A stretch of 64,000 nt of DNA from Sphingobacterium litopenaei (GTDB taxonomy: Bacteria; Bacteroidota; Bacteroidia; Sphingobacteriales; Sphingobacteriaceae), in the NCBI RefSeq assembly GCF_014692495.1, contig NZ_JACOIJ010000004.1, forward strand, positions 1 to 64,000, written 5' to 3'. The translations under genes and the position numbers were made by a program. The notes under the pieces were generated by a model. That model saw only the letters and a list, made by a program, of their open reading frames with translations. It made no database searches and was not told the DNA's origin. Of this stretch, positions 44,137 to 53,371 are shown piece by piece (within the stretch, counting starts at the first letter, position 1; each line of letters begins with the position of its first letter).

Positions 44137-45168
44137 TCAGATGGAAGGTCGGTAATTTGCGTAGAAGGGCACTTCTACTTGTTTTTTTTCTTGATTCTTA
44201 ATTATTTGGGCCGCATATTTACCCATTAAATCAAAATCGGTGGAAATGGTCGCAATACCATTCAAAATAAATTTTTTCAGGGCAGTCTCATTATAGGAGA
44301 TTACGCCAATATCTTTTCCGATTTTTAGTCCTTTCTTGATGCTTTTTTCTAGTATGAGTTCTAGATCGTCTTCAGCAAGATTGATATAACACTCACCTTT
44401 TTTGATGGGTTCTTTGGCAAGATTACCTACTAAAATATGATCGAATGCATATTGATTACAAAACTTGTAAAAGCCTTTAATAATCGCTTTGGGGTAATCG
44501 CTATGGTCTGGAAAAACTAATTTTATCATTTGGTAACGCGAAAGAGGCTCAAGGAATTTTTCTAAAGCTTCGTAGATATCTTTCTCGTAATTTTCATATA
44601 CGCAATCCACATTATCGCTGATACCATCAATGTGTTTGCCCAATAGCATCAACTTTTCTTCCGGAATCAGAGACAATACCTCAGGAGCCTGATCACGGCC
44701 TTCTTTGAAATGTGGAAATACGACATAGCGATCGTACTGTTTATTCAAATTGAGTAATAATCTTCTCAAATGCGAAATGTCGCTATTGTAGACAAATAAG
44801 TCTAAGGAAGCTTCATCACCTAATTCTTTTGCGAAAGCATCATACACAATTTTTTTGTGTGCACTGAGTTTATTGAGGAATAAAGCAATTTTTAATTTTT
44901 TCGCGACATCGGTCTTTGCTACAAAATAACCTTTGCCAGGTGTCGAAGAAATGACCCCTAAACTTTTTAGTTGTTTGTACCCTTTTTCAACAGTATCTCT
45001 TGAAATATCAAGATAAATACTTAGTTCATTGATAGAAGGCAAAATATCACCTTGTTTGAGGTAATTATTTCGAACTCCATCAATTACAGCATCTACTAAT
45101 TGAATATATTTTGGAGTAGATGAAAAGTCGTTTATCTGAATACTTTTATTAAAAGAAGAACTGCTCAT
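44137..45168 (-). CDS. GntR-type DNA-binding domain fused to a LacI-like sugar-sensing domain
   Basis: A 343-residue regulator. The N-terminal winged helix is of the GntR type (KYIQLVDAVIDGV, QGDILPSINELSIYLDISRD, TVEKGYKQLKSLGVISSTPG, residues about 19-80). The remaining 250 residues resemble the LacI/RbsB periplasmic-binding-protein fold (KIALFLNKLSAHKKIVYDAF at the domain start, DIGVISYNETALKKFIL near 288). Such hybrids regulate sugar catabolism in Bacteroidota and respond to a monosaccharide; rhamnose or a uronate is a reasonable guess from context. It follows the GH106 gene after 77 bp that contain an inverted repeat, a possible autoregulatory operator. Confidence 0.9.
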   Translation of the reverse strand: MSSSSFNKSIQINDFSSTPKYIQLVDAVIDGVRNNYLKQGDILPSINELSIYLDISRDTVEKGYKQLKSLGVISSTPGKGYFVAKTDVAKKLKIALFLNKLSAHKKIVYDAFAKELGDEASLDLFVYNSDISHLRRLLLNLNKQYDRYVVFPHFKEGRDQAPEVLSLIPEEKLMLLGKHIDGISDNVDCVYENYEKDIYEALEKFLEPLSRYQMIKLVFPDHSDYPKAIIKGFYKFCNQYAFDHILVGNLAKEPIKKGECYINLAEDDLELILEKSIKKGLKIGKDIGVISYNETALKKFILNGIATISTDFDLMGKYAAQIIKNQEKKQVEVPFYANYRPSI

Positions 45169-45183
45169 AGGTTTATTTGTTAG

Positions 45184-45222
45184 TGTAAGTATAAAGAAAA
45201 TACTTTTTTTTTTATACTCACA
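45184..45222. promoter_or_regulatory. 12-bp inverted repeat upstream of the GntR-type gene
   Basis: TGTAAGTATAAA (45184-45195) and TTTATACTCACA (45211-45222) match at 11 of 12 positions, around a T-rich 15-nt centre. The site lies 16-54 nt upstream of the regulator's start codon. It could be the regulator's own operator, or a terminator for the GH106 operon; the low GC content argues for an operator. Confidence 0.4.
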
Positions 45223-45245
45223 AGCTACCTTTACATTTACTTATT

Positions 45246-47990
45246 TTAAAAACTGAATAATTGAATTGGTCCATTTAATCCACTATCCATGATTTTCCAT
45301 TGGCTAGCATCAAATGGTTTGTAATTTATGTTTACAAAATTGATCTCGTGATAATTTTTCCAATTTACTTTTCGGGCATCCAAATCACGCATACGATTTG
45401 CCATTAAATTTGCCACCTCAATACGTACGGTATTTTTGCCAGACTGTAAAAAGTCGCTCACTTCAATGTGGTAAGGATGTGACCAAACTATGCCTGCATC
45501 TTTTCCATTTATTATCACTCGTGCACTTTCCCCCACAGCTCCAAGTTTTAAAAGGTAAGATTTCCCTTCCTTTTTTGTCAAATCTATTGAAGTCTCATAG
45601 ACTCCAATTCCAGAAAATTTATTCATATCGGCTTTATTCAGCGCCGTCCAATAACTTAATTTGGATAAAGTCTCCGCTTTAGGTAATTGAGGACCTCCTT
45701 TGATAAAGGTCAGTTTCCATGGTTGGCTGAAAGAATTTACTTCTTCTAATATTTCGATATAATTATAATCCTTTTCTACTTTCTTTTCATCCGAAGCTAA
45801 CACGATCCAAGCATAGCCCGAAGGAATCTGCAATCTTATATGACCTTCTTGTTGCGGCAGATTATAAATTTTACCAGTTTGCGGATCCAACAAAGAATAA
45901 TATTTTCGAACATTATTTAACGCTACTTTTTGATCCACATTGCGTTTGTTGTGATTTACCAAATAATAATACACCTCATTTCCAACCACTCTTCTGGTAA
46001 AATTAATACCTGTGCGTACCAATCGCTCCGAAAAAATTTGTTCTGTTTCTAAAGCTGTTTGAACATCTGTAGTTACATAAATCTTTCCCTTGCCATACTT
46101 AGTATATTGATGTGCTACATCAGATTTTAATTTAAGCAAAGCTACTTGGTCAGCCAATTGTTTCCTTCGAGCTTCATAATTGTGATAGCCTTCTACATCT
46201 TTAGGTAAAGACTCAAAAATTACAGTTGCACCATCACTGGCTAAACGCAATAAATTTTTAAATGTCTGTACAGAGAAATACTTTGTGGAGGGCACATAAA
46301 TTACTTTATAAGGATTTGCCTTTTCGGATGTCACCAACTGTTTATTCTGCACTTTGGTCTTTGCGATAAAAGCATCCGAGATAAAATCAAAGCTATATCC
46401 TTGGCGCTGCAACCTTACGGATTGTTTATAAAATGAAGAAGGATGCAACCATTCGTCTACATGATGCACACTTAAGGTCTTAAAAGCTGATGTGGTATCT
46501 TGCCACACGTCATACACAGGCCAATACACTAAAATTTCATTATCAGCAACACCAGATTGCATTACTGATTGGACGCGTGTGACGTAACTATTTAAACCTG
46601 GCAAATGGTCCCAAAAAGAATTGTTAGTAACAAAATTTGTGGAAGCATAAAATAACCAACCTGGAAATGATACGTCATTTGGCGTATACGTCGTACCATG
46701 ATAAAATACGTGATTTACACCCGCCAAAAACAACTGCTCTACTTCAGGCTTTGCTTGCGACAATGCCGTCTTGAAATGCTCCGTCAACCATGTAAATGTT
46801 TCTGAGGTGGTATATTTTTTACCTGAAAGGTGCGTAGCCGACGTAGCAAATTTAAACATCATAGGGTCTGGATCCACGTTACGTACATCTTCCTTATCAC
46901 GACGAAGTCCTGGGATATTGAAAAAACTAGAACCGAAAGTTTCACATTCCGCAATATCCGTACTAGCGTATAAGTCGATCAGATTACCTGGAGATCCATG
47001 CGCTTGATTACGAGATAATGCATTATGGTCATTCGTAAACTTTGTGAAAGGGACTAAGAAATTATTTTGCAAACAATAACTGATCACCTCTCTATAATCT
47101 GTTTTTATACGTGCTTGACGGTCTAAATCTGTTCCTTTGCCTGAAAAATCCAGCAAATGATCCTGAAGTTTGTATCCTTTTATACGTTCGAATTCAGCTA
47201 AGAAAGAATCTGTCCAATTCGCGCCATATACCTCATAACTATCATTGAAGAAAGAGCGAACGTTTAGATTTTTTCCATTGAAAATATGGGCAAAATGATC
47301 AAAATAGAATTTTGCAGAAGCCTTACCCAAATGATCTACCGTCATACCTTCTCCGCCTGGAGCGGCTCTTTTGACCTGCTGCCTCGTACGACCTGTAAAT
47401 AGGGCTATCACTTTAACATTATCTGAGGCGATCCATTCTCCCGAAGTCGAAGTTAGGTATTGATCCAAATTAATTTCTGCCCCATTTCCTTTGAAAGCGC
47501 GTAACGCTTGTAATTGGGAATAGGTTTGTTTTTTATCACTTACTTTCAACGGAAAAGTAAGTTTTGCTCCTTTTTGTAAATCTATTTCATCCAAAAAGAA
47601 TTTAGTAGCGGCATACTCATTGGTAACAAATGAACCACCAAATGGCCATCCTGTACCCAAATTCATATCCACGCCCATGCCCAACTTTGCTGATTGATCC
47701 GTAGTGACTTTCAACATGTCCAGCCACTTGTCCGAAAGGAAGTTTATATAACGTTTTTCGAATCCTTTTGCACCATAGATAGGCGTTATCTCCACTCCAC
47801 CGAACCCCGCTTGGTTCATTAATTGTAGCTCGCGCTCGAGATTTTGCTTATCAACTGCCGAACCCATCCACCACCATCTTGTCCAAGGTTTCATTTCTTT
47901 AGTCACCTCAGGCCACAGATTTTGCGCTGAAGACGTAAAAGTCGTTAGGCCCAATGCACAAATCAGTGCTAGTATGTTTTTATTCCTCAT
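45246..47990 (-). CDS. GH106 family alpha-L-rhamnosidase
   Basis: A 914-residue secreted enzyme with signal peptide (to about TSSAQ, residue 23). The GH106 hallmark is near residues 36-60: KPWTRWWWMGSAVDKQNLER, then LMNQAGFGGVEITPIYGAKG. ETFTWLTEHFKTALSQAKPEVEQL and the C-terminal beta-sandwich (LKLGAVGESARVIINGKDAG) are also typical. It releases terminal alpha-L-rhamnose by an inverting, calcium-assisted mechanism. The L-rhamnose mutarotase gene is 3 nt upstream, matching the product. Confidence 0.95.
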   Translation of the reverse strand: MRNKNILALICALGLTTFTSSAQNLWPEVTKEMKPWTRWWWMGSAVDKQNLERELQLMNQAGFGGVEITPIYGAKGFEKRYINFLSDKWLDMLKVTTDQSAKLGMGVDMNLGTGWPFGGSFVTNEYAATKFFLDEIDLQKGAKLTFPLKVSDKKQTYSQLQALRAFKGNGAEINLDQYLTSTSGEWIASDNVKVIALFTGRTRQQVKRAAPGGEGMTVDHLGKASAKFYFDHFAHIFNGKNLNVRSFFNDSYEVYGANWTDSFLAEFERIKGYKLQDHLLDFSGKGTDLDRQARIKTDYREVISYCLQNNFLVPFTKFTNDHNALSRNQAHGSPGNLIDLYASTDIAECETFGSSFFNIPGLRRDKEDVRNVDPDPMMFKFATSATHLSGKKYTTSETFTWLTEHFKTALSQAKPEVEQLFLAGVNHVFYHGTTYTPNDVSFPGWLFYASTNFVTNNSFWDHLPGLNSYVTRVQSVMQSGVADNEILVYWPVYDVWQDTTSAFKTLSVHHVDEWLHPSSFYKQSVRLQRQGYSFDFISDAFIAKTKVQNKQLVTSEKANPYKVIYVPSTKYFSVQTFKNLLRLASDGATVIFESLPKDVEGYHNYEARRKQLADQVALLKLKSDVAHQYTKYGKGKIYVTTDVQTALETEQIFSERLVRTGINFTRRVVGNEVYYYLVNHNKRNVDQKVALNNVRKYYSLLDPQTGKIYNLPQQEGHIRLQIPSGYAWIVLASDEKKVEKDYNYIEILEEVNSFSQPWKLTFIKGGPQLPKAETLSKLSYWTALNKADMNKFSGIGVYETSIDLTKKEGKSYLLKLGAVGESARVIINGKDAGIVWSHPYHIEVSDFLQSGKNTVRIEVANLMANRMRDLDARKVNWKNYHEINFVNINYKPFDASQWKIMDSGLNGPIQLFSF

Positions 47991-47993
47991 AAT

Positions 47994-48302
47994 TTAGTCT
48001 AAATGAAAAACGGGTACCAAAGGGATTGAAACTGGCGAGGAATCAGCATTTGTCTCCATGATATCCGCCATAAATTCCCACCATTTCTGAACTATTGTAT
48101 TACTTCCCAGTTCTTGCGAAGAGCTTCCCGAAAGACGTTGCACTGCAAATAAAGTGTTAGTTTCTTCATCCAAGAAAATACTGTAATCCGAAATACCACT
48201 TTTGCTAAGCAATTCTGCCAATTCAGGCCATATTTCCGCATGCCGCTTTTCATATTCAGCCTTCATGCCAGGTTTTAATTTCATTTTAAAAGCTACTTTC
48301 AT
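47994..48302 (-). CDS. rhaM: L-rhamnose mutarotase
   Basis: A 102-residue enzyme of the RhaM/YiiL family that interconverts alpha and beta anomers of L-rhamnose. The family pattern is visible: AFKMKLKPGMKAEYEKRHAE with the catalytic His22-type residue in RHAEIWPEL, DYSIFLDEETNTLFAV in the middle and WWEFMADIM near 73. It is sandwiched between GH2 and GH106 genes with gaps of 2 and 3 nt. It suggests the imported or released rhamnose is consumed by the cell; the rhamnose isomerase/kinase genes are not in the window. Confidence 0.96.
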   Translation of the reverse strand: MKVAFKMKLKPGMKAEYEKRHAEIWPELAELLSKSGISDYSIFLDEETNTLFAVQRLSGSSSQELGSNTIVQKWWEFMADIMETNADSSPVSIPLVPVFHLD

Positions 48303-48304
48303 GC

Positions 48305-51265
48305 TTATAATTTTTTATGAATATCTATTTCGATAATGCTCAATGTTCCTTTTGCGTTCGCGTCATTACGTGATACCCCATCGTCTAATCTTTTACCGCC
48401 AATTTCAGCATGTAAATTTTCCTGAGCAGTATACGATGCTCCTTTTAATTTAATTTTTACTTTTTGACCTTTAGTACGAGGTAATGTGATTGTGTAATAA
48501 CCTAAGGTGGTTTTAGTCACGATATCAGTAACTAATTTATCATCAATATAAATTTCCAGAGGATAGGCTCTAGATCTAAAATTGTTTAATTTCACATCTA
48601 TTTCGTCGATGAAATCGGTTTTAGACAGATTATATTCTATCCAAGCTGTTTGCATTTTTCCATCGTTTACCCAATCCGACAATTCATTATCATCAAAAGA
48701 AGCAACTACTTTGTCTTGATTAGCCCCCGCTGTAGCGAATTTAATTGGTAAGGTTATACGCTTGACTTTTAACGGAGATTCAGACAATCCTTCTCCTCTA
48801 TCTAAATTCGATGGAAGATTTAGTTTGGAAGACTTTTCAAAAAGACCGTTATTGATTATGATAGGCTCTACTTTCCAAGATACTTCATCTGAAAGCAGAC
48901 CGTTAGCGTGTGCTGTTAATTTTACTTCTCCTGTTTGATTGTATAAGGTTCGTAATAAAACTCTATTTACGCCAGCTTCTACAGGTAGTGATTCAGCTAA
49001 GATAAAATTATTGGAACCTTGTGCAATTCCACCCTTCCATTCCATAGGTCCAATAAATTTGAAATCAATCATGTTGGTAGCCGTAGGACAGCGGTTACCC
49101 TCTTTATCCAGCACTTCGACTTCTACCAATACCATATCATTACCGTCTGCATACAATCCGTTCTTGCCGTGCTGATAAGTTAATTTTAGGCGATAAGGTT
49201 CACTCGCCGTGCGAAGGATTTTCTCATTCAATTTGGTACCGCTAGCATCATAAGAAATCGCTTTGAGCGTTCCCTTTTCGAATTTTACATTCGGGAAATT
49301 GAATAAAAATTCCAGCGAACGTTGTCCTTCACCGATTTTTTTTTCGTTAATAAACAAGTCGACCTTTTCTCCAGCCGAAATGACATGGACATCTTTAATA
49401 GTACCTTCAGCGTAATTCCAATGTCCTACAATATGCAATCCTTTTGGATCGGGTTCAACCCAGCCGTTCCACATTACTTGATGAGCATAAAAAGCATCCT
49501 TAGGTATCCGCATGGCATCCACTTCGCCACTTCGGCGGTAATTTTCTTTGCCTCTAAAATGTGTATTTGAATCTGAGAATATAATATTTAATCCTCCAGA
49601 ACTTACGCGATCACCAGTGCCAGGACGTACTTTGTAATACTCGTACCACCGGTTTACCGCTTCAATAGCAAAAGAATCCTGATTTCTATTGTAATCACTT
49701 GCATCATTTCCTTTGTACAAAGGACCTTCACCGTTTTTGTGGTAAGGATAAGTATATTCATCCCAATATTTTCGAAGTGCTTCATCACGCATATATTCCG
49801 TAGCGATCATGGGATGACGCGCACTCTTATTGATATAAAGCATCTCGCCCCCGTATTCTGCGATCTTGCTGTCCAACATTTCACGCGAACCAATTGCTCG
49901 TCCTCCATGCGGATCATACTGATCTCGAATTACTTTCATTTCGTCCATGTGCTCTTCAGATATAGATTCATTTCCACTTTCGTAAAGCAATACACTAGGA
50001 TTATTACGGTAATAAATAATCGCATCACGCATGACTTCTTTGCGCTGTTCCCAACGACGACCTGTTACATCTTTTTCAGAATCCCCCGCTGGTAACATTT
50101 GCATTAGTCCGACTCTATCACAAGATTCCACATCTTGTTTCCAAGGTGTAACATGCATCCAACGCACTAAATTTGCATTGCTTTCCACCATCAACCTGTT
50201 GCTGAAATCGCTCAGCCAGGGTGCGACAGAAAGTCCTACTGCAGGCCATTCGTTGCTGGTCCGCTGTGCATATCCTTTCATCATAAGGACTTGATCATTC
50301 AAGTATACCATGCCTCCACTGAAAGCTGTTTTTCGAAATCCTGTTTTGGTTTCTACAATATCGTTGGTATTAGCAGTATTGTTTATTTTGGTCGTAATGG
50401 TATATAAGTATCCATATCCCCAATTCCAAAAATTCACATTTTGCAGCTGTGCTTTAGCTACCAAAATTTTTGTTTGACCACTGGCAATGCTGTAGGGTTG
50501 GGAAAATTCTTTTACAAGCTTTCCATCTGCGTCACGCACTTCTACACTGTATTTCCCTGATTGGGCTTGATTACTTTCATTTTTAACCTGAGATTCTACA
50601 AAAAGATCAAGTTTTCTTTTTTTAACGTCTATGTTCTTTGCATAGGTATAAACTCCTGTTGTTCCAAGGTTAGAAAATAGTGGCAAAGTCTGGTATACCC
50701 TAGGTTTGAAATGAATCCAAACATTTTTAGGTAGGCCACCATAGTTGGCATTGAAATTTCGATCATTCCATTGAAAAGTACTATTAGTGGCTTTTTCTCG
50801 ATAAGACCAACTGTTGTCTGTACGTACAGCAATAATATTCTTTTGCGTTCTTTTAATGGCTTTCGAAATATCCATACCAAAAGCCATCACACCATTTTCA
50901 TGTCGACCAATAAATTGCCCATTCAAATAGACTTCTGCCCCTTGCCTTGCTCCTTCAAATTCTAAAAAAACTTTGTCCAATGGCACATTGGTAGGAAGAA
51001 TTAGATGTTTACGATACCAAACAATATTTGTGGAATGCTCATGAATAGCTTTCGCAAAAGATTCATTCTCATTCCACGCATGAGGCAGCGTTACTTGCTT
51101 CCAAATGGAGTCATTAAAACTTTCTTTCTCCGCATCTTTGATATCGCCAATATGAAGGCGCCATTCGGCATTGAGACTATATACTTTACTATCCTGCGCA
51201 TATATTGTATACACAAAAAAACTAAAGCATACAGTTAAAAAGTATGTAAGACCAATATGTCTCAT
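48305..51265 (-). CDS. GH2 family beta-glycosidase (986 residues)
   Basis: A secreted protein with a signal peptide (to about YAQDS, residue 24), then the GH2 layout of sugar-binding jelly roll (AEWRLHIGDI, LEFEGARQGAEVYLNGQFIG), immunoglobulin-like domain and TIM barrel. Acid/base Glu is in LLYESGNESIS (about 432) and the nucleophile Glu in IATEYMRDE (about 489). C-terminal domains include a DUF4982-like and a discoidin-like part. GH2 members are beta-galactosidases, glucuronidases or mannosidases; beta-galactosidase on RG-I side chains fits best. The gene starts on the stop of the GH105 gene (1-nt overlap). Confidence 0.92.
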   Translation of the reverse strand: MRHIGLTYFLTVCFSFFVYTIYAQDSKVYSLNAEWRLHIGDIKDAEKESFNDSIWKQVTLPHAWNENESFAKAIHEHSTNIVWYRKHLILPTNVPLDKVFLEFEGARQGAEVYLNGQFIGRHENGVMAFGMDISKAIKRTQKNIIAVRTDNSWSYREKATNSTFQWNDRNFNANYGGLPKNVWIHFKPRVYQTLPLFSNLGTTGVYTYAKNIDVKKRKLDLFVESQVKNESNQAQSGKYSVEVRDADGKLVKEFSQPYSIASGQTKILVAKAQLQNVNFWNWGYGYLYTITTKINNTANTNDIVETKTGFRKTAFSGGMVYLNDQVLMMKGYAQRTSNEWPAVGLSVAPWLSDFSNRLMVESNANLVRWMHVTPWKQDVESCDRVGLMQMLPAGDSEKDVTGRRWEQRKEVMRDAIIYYRNNPSVLLYESGNESISEEHMDEMKVIRDQYDPHGGRAIGSREMLDSKIAEYGGEMLYINKSARHPMIATEYMRDEALRKYWDEYTYPYHKNGEGPLYKGNDASDYNRNQDSFAIEAVNRWYEYYKVRPGTGDRVSSGGLNIIFSDSNTHFRGKENYRRSGEVDAMRIPKDAFYAHQVMWNGWVEPDPKGLHIVGHWNYAEGTIKDVHVISAGEKVDLFINEKKIGEGQRSLEFLFNFPNVKFEKGTLKAISYDASGTKLNEKILRTASEPYRLKLTYQHGKNGLYADGNDMVLVEVEVLDKEGNRCPTATNMIDFKFIGPMEWKGGIAQGSNNFILAESLPVEAGVNRVLLRTLYNQTGEVKLTAHANGLLSDEVSWKVEPIIINNGLFEKSSKLNLPSNLDRGEGLSESPLKVKRITLPIKFATAGANQDKVVASFDDNELSDWVNDGKMQTAWIEYNLSKTDFIDEIDVKLNNFRSRAYPLEIYIDDKLVTDIVTKTTLGYYTITLPRTKGQKVKIKLKGASYTAQENLHAEIGGKRLDDGVSRNDANAKGTLSIIEIDIHKKL

Positions 51266-52434
51266 TATAATTTTTTATCCAGTAATTTATAAACTTCTGA
51301 ACCAGCTAATAAGAAACAACCTAAGCCGTAATCTTCAAAATCTGGAACTGAAGCAAAGCTTACTGGTTGACCATCTTTAGGCTCTTTACCTGTTCCCTGC
51401 AAGTAACCTAAGAAACCTGAAGGGTGGATAGCTTCCTTGAACATGGCATTCCATGCGCGCTCCATCGAAGGACGATAGGTTTTGGCATCCAATAAACCAT
51501 TATTAATTCCCCACGCCATGCCGTAAACGAACAGAGCAGTACCTGAGGTTTCTCTTCCGCCAAAATTTGTCGGATCATGCAAACTCACATTCCAGAAGCC
51601 GTCTTCGCGTTGGCAAGCCAACAAGCCTTCCATTAATTCTTTGTAATCCTGCAAATATTCAGCACGGTGCTTTTCAGTTTCAGGAATTAAATCCAACACA
51701 CGTACCAATGCTGCAACCACCCACCCATTGCCTCTGGACCAATAACAATCTTCTCCATTTGGCTCTTTGTAAGGAGGTACAAAATCTTTATCTCTCCACC
51801 ACAATTTATCAGCTTTGTTGTACAGCCCTCCACCTTCTACATTTTTAGAGTGCGCATACATTTTGTACATGTAATCGAAATACGTGTCATCTTTATACAT
51901 GACACCTAATTTCGCAAACACAGGCATAGCCATTTGAATAGCATCAATCCAAGTCCAATCATCATATTTTCCAGATTTTATGACGTAGTCAATATTTGCT
52001 TTAATGTCCTTTATACGTTCAGGTTTAGGGTCAATTTCATACAAATCCAAGTAAGTTTGGCCGCAGGCTTGATCATCCGCATTACGAGTGGTTGTACCAT
52101 TACGCAATCCCCATTTGTGATTCTCACCCCAATCTACAGCATAATCATAATAGCGTTTGTCTTTATCGATTTTGTACAAAGCCATTAGCCCTTCATAATA
52201 TACACCCCGAGTCCATATGTTACTTGGTCGCCAACGATTCGTATAAATTGGTTTCCCTGTATCAGGCCATTTATTCATAAAATAATTATTGGTTGTGCGC
52301 AACACAGCGAGCACTTCGTCTTTGTTAATCGATGAATTCGTTGTGTTGGAGATTTTACTTGTGGTTGCACATCCGATTATAAAAAACACGGAGCATAGTA
52401 TTGAACTTATAAGGGCTATCTTATTTCTTTTCAT
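51265..52434 (-). CDS. GH105 unsaturated rhamnogalacturonyl hydrolase
   Basis: A 389-residue lipoprotein (lipobox ending IGC, Cys22) with an (alpha/alpha)6 barrel. Conserved features of the YteR-type family are ADDQACGQTYLDLYE near residue 118, TWIDAIQMAMPVFAKLG near 160 with the catalytic Asp, WSRGNGWVVAALVRVLD near 230 and SGTALFVYGMAWGINNG near 295. It removes the unsaturated galacturonyl residue left at the non-reducing end by PL11. It is the first gene of the GH105-GH2-rhaM-GH106 transcript, which starts at the module at 52513-52557. Confidence 0.93.
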   Translation of the reverse strand: MKRNKIALISSILCSVFFIIGCATTSKISNTTNSSINKDEVLAVLRTTNNYFMNKWPDTGKPIYTNRWRPSNIWTRGVYYEGLMALYKIDKDKRYYDYAVDWGENHKWGLRNGTTTRNADDQACGQTYLDLYEIDPKPERIKDIKANIDYVIKSGKYDDWTWIDAIQMAMPVFAKLGVMYKDDTYFDYMYKMYAHSKNVEGGGLYNKADKLWWRDKDFVPPYKEPNGEDCYWSRGNGWVVAALVRVLDLIPETEKHRAEYLQDYKELMEGLLACQREDGFWNVSLHDPTNFGGRETSGTALFVYGMAWGINNGLLDAKTYRPSMERAWNAMFKEAIHPSGFLGYLQGTGKEPKDGQPVSFASVPDFEDYGLGCFLLAGSEVYKLLDKKL

Positions 52435-52512
52435 ATCAAATGATTAGCTGGTAACGTCAAAAAATATTTAAAAGCATCGGTAGAATGCTTTGTATTGGTT
52501 ACATTAATAGTA

Positions 52513-52557
52513 CGAGTATACTGTAAATAAGCTTCTACAGCAACCTGTAGTGTCCTG
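52513..52557 (-). promoter_or_regulatory. pectin-locus promoter module 3 (GH105-GH2-rhaM-GH106 operon)
   Basis: On the minus strand: CAGGAC (52557-52552), four bases, CAGGTT (52547-52542), 21 bases, TATACTCG (52520-52513). The -7 element is the weakest of the five but lies at the same distance. Confidence 0.68.
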
Positions 52558-52584
52558 CGAAATCTTATTTAAAGCTCCTTCAGT

Positions 52585-53370
52585 TTATTTCAAAAACTTT
52601 TTTAAGCCGATATTGGAATTTGATTTCAAATAATTGGCTACTAATTTGGCATTTAATTCTGCGCCTTCTTTGATGGTATGCGTCGCATCTTTTTCGCCGA
52701 AATAAGTAGATTTTACTTTTTGCTGTCCTTCTTTCTCATAAACTGAGATAATCAAATCCTGCAATGGAATAAAATGAGCACCACTTTGAATAGCTGCCTC
52801 TTTTGCCCAATCAGCGTAGTTGGATTTTCGGACCTTCTCTCCTTCCCAAGAATTACGAGGAATTGGCGAACAGATAATTGCAGTAGCACCCTTATCCTGG
52901 ATATTTTTCACAAAACGACGAAGATAAAAACCATAGCTGTACACCATTTCGTTTTGCTTAAGCAAAGGATTAATCACTTCTTCATACTCGTCTCCATTCC
53001 CCTTTAAAGTACCTCTTGCTCGCAAAGTATCCACAACAGGACTTGAATCATTATGTCCAAATTGCATGATTACGTAATCGCCAGGTCTAATATTATCTAA
53101 TACTTGTTGCCACAATTTTGGATTGTTGTAAAATGTTCTTGTACTTGTTCCTCCTAAAGCCTGATTGCGTACTTCTATCTTATTTTGATCAAAATAATTC
53201 GCGATAAAACTGCCCCAGCCCCATTGACCATTGGAACCATCACCTCTGCCATTTTTTACTGTACTATCGCCAATTACGAATAACCGAGTCTTATTTTCTT
53301 GTTGCAAAAAAGAATTGAGCATTAAAAATGTACAAATCCCCAAAAACAGTAATCTTATATTTCTTAACAT
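52585..53370 (-). CDS. CE12-type rhamnogalacturonan acetylesterase (copy 1)
   Basis: SGNH/GDSL hydrolase of 261 residues with an N-terminal signal (to about residue 22). Motifs are VIGDSTVKNG (nucleophile Ser, about residue 36), GWGSFIANY, GGTSTRTFY, MQFGHNDSSP (about 102) and DATHTIKEGAELNA near 228, where Asp and His complete the triad. It removes acetyl groups from GalA in RG-I so that lyase and hydrolases can act. It follows the second CE12 gene by a single base and is the last gene of the PL11 operon. Confidence 0.93.
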   Translation of the reverse strand: MLRNIRLLFLGICTFLMLNSFLQQENKTRLFVIGDSTVKNGRGDGSNGQWGWGSFIANYFDQNKIEVRNQALGGTSTRTFYNNPKLWQQVLDNIRPGDYVIMQFGHNDSSPVVDTLRARGTLKGNGDEYEEVINPLLKQNEMVYSYGFYLRRFVKNIQDKGATAIICSPIPRNSWEGEKVRKSNYADWAKEAAIQSGAHFIPLQDLIISVYEKEGQQKVKSTYFGEKDATHTIKEGAELNAKLVANYLKSNSNIGLKKFLK

Positions 53371-53371
53371 A

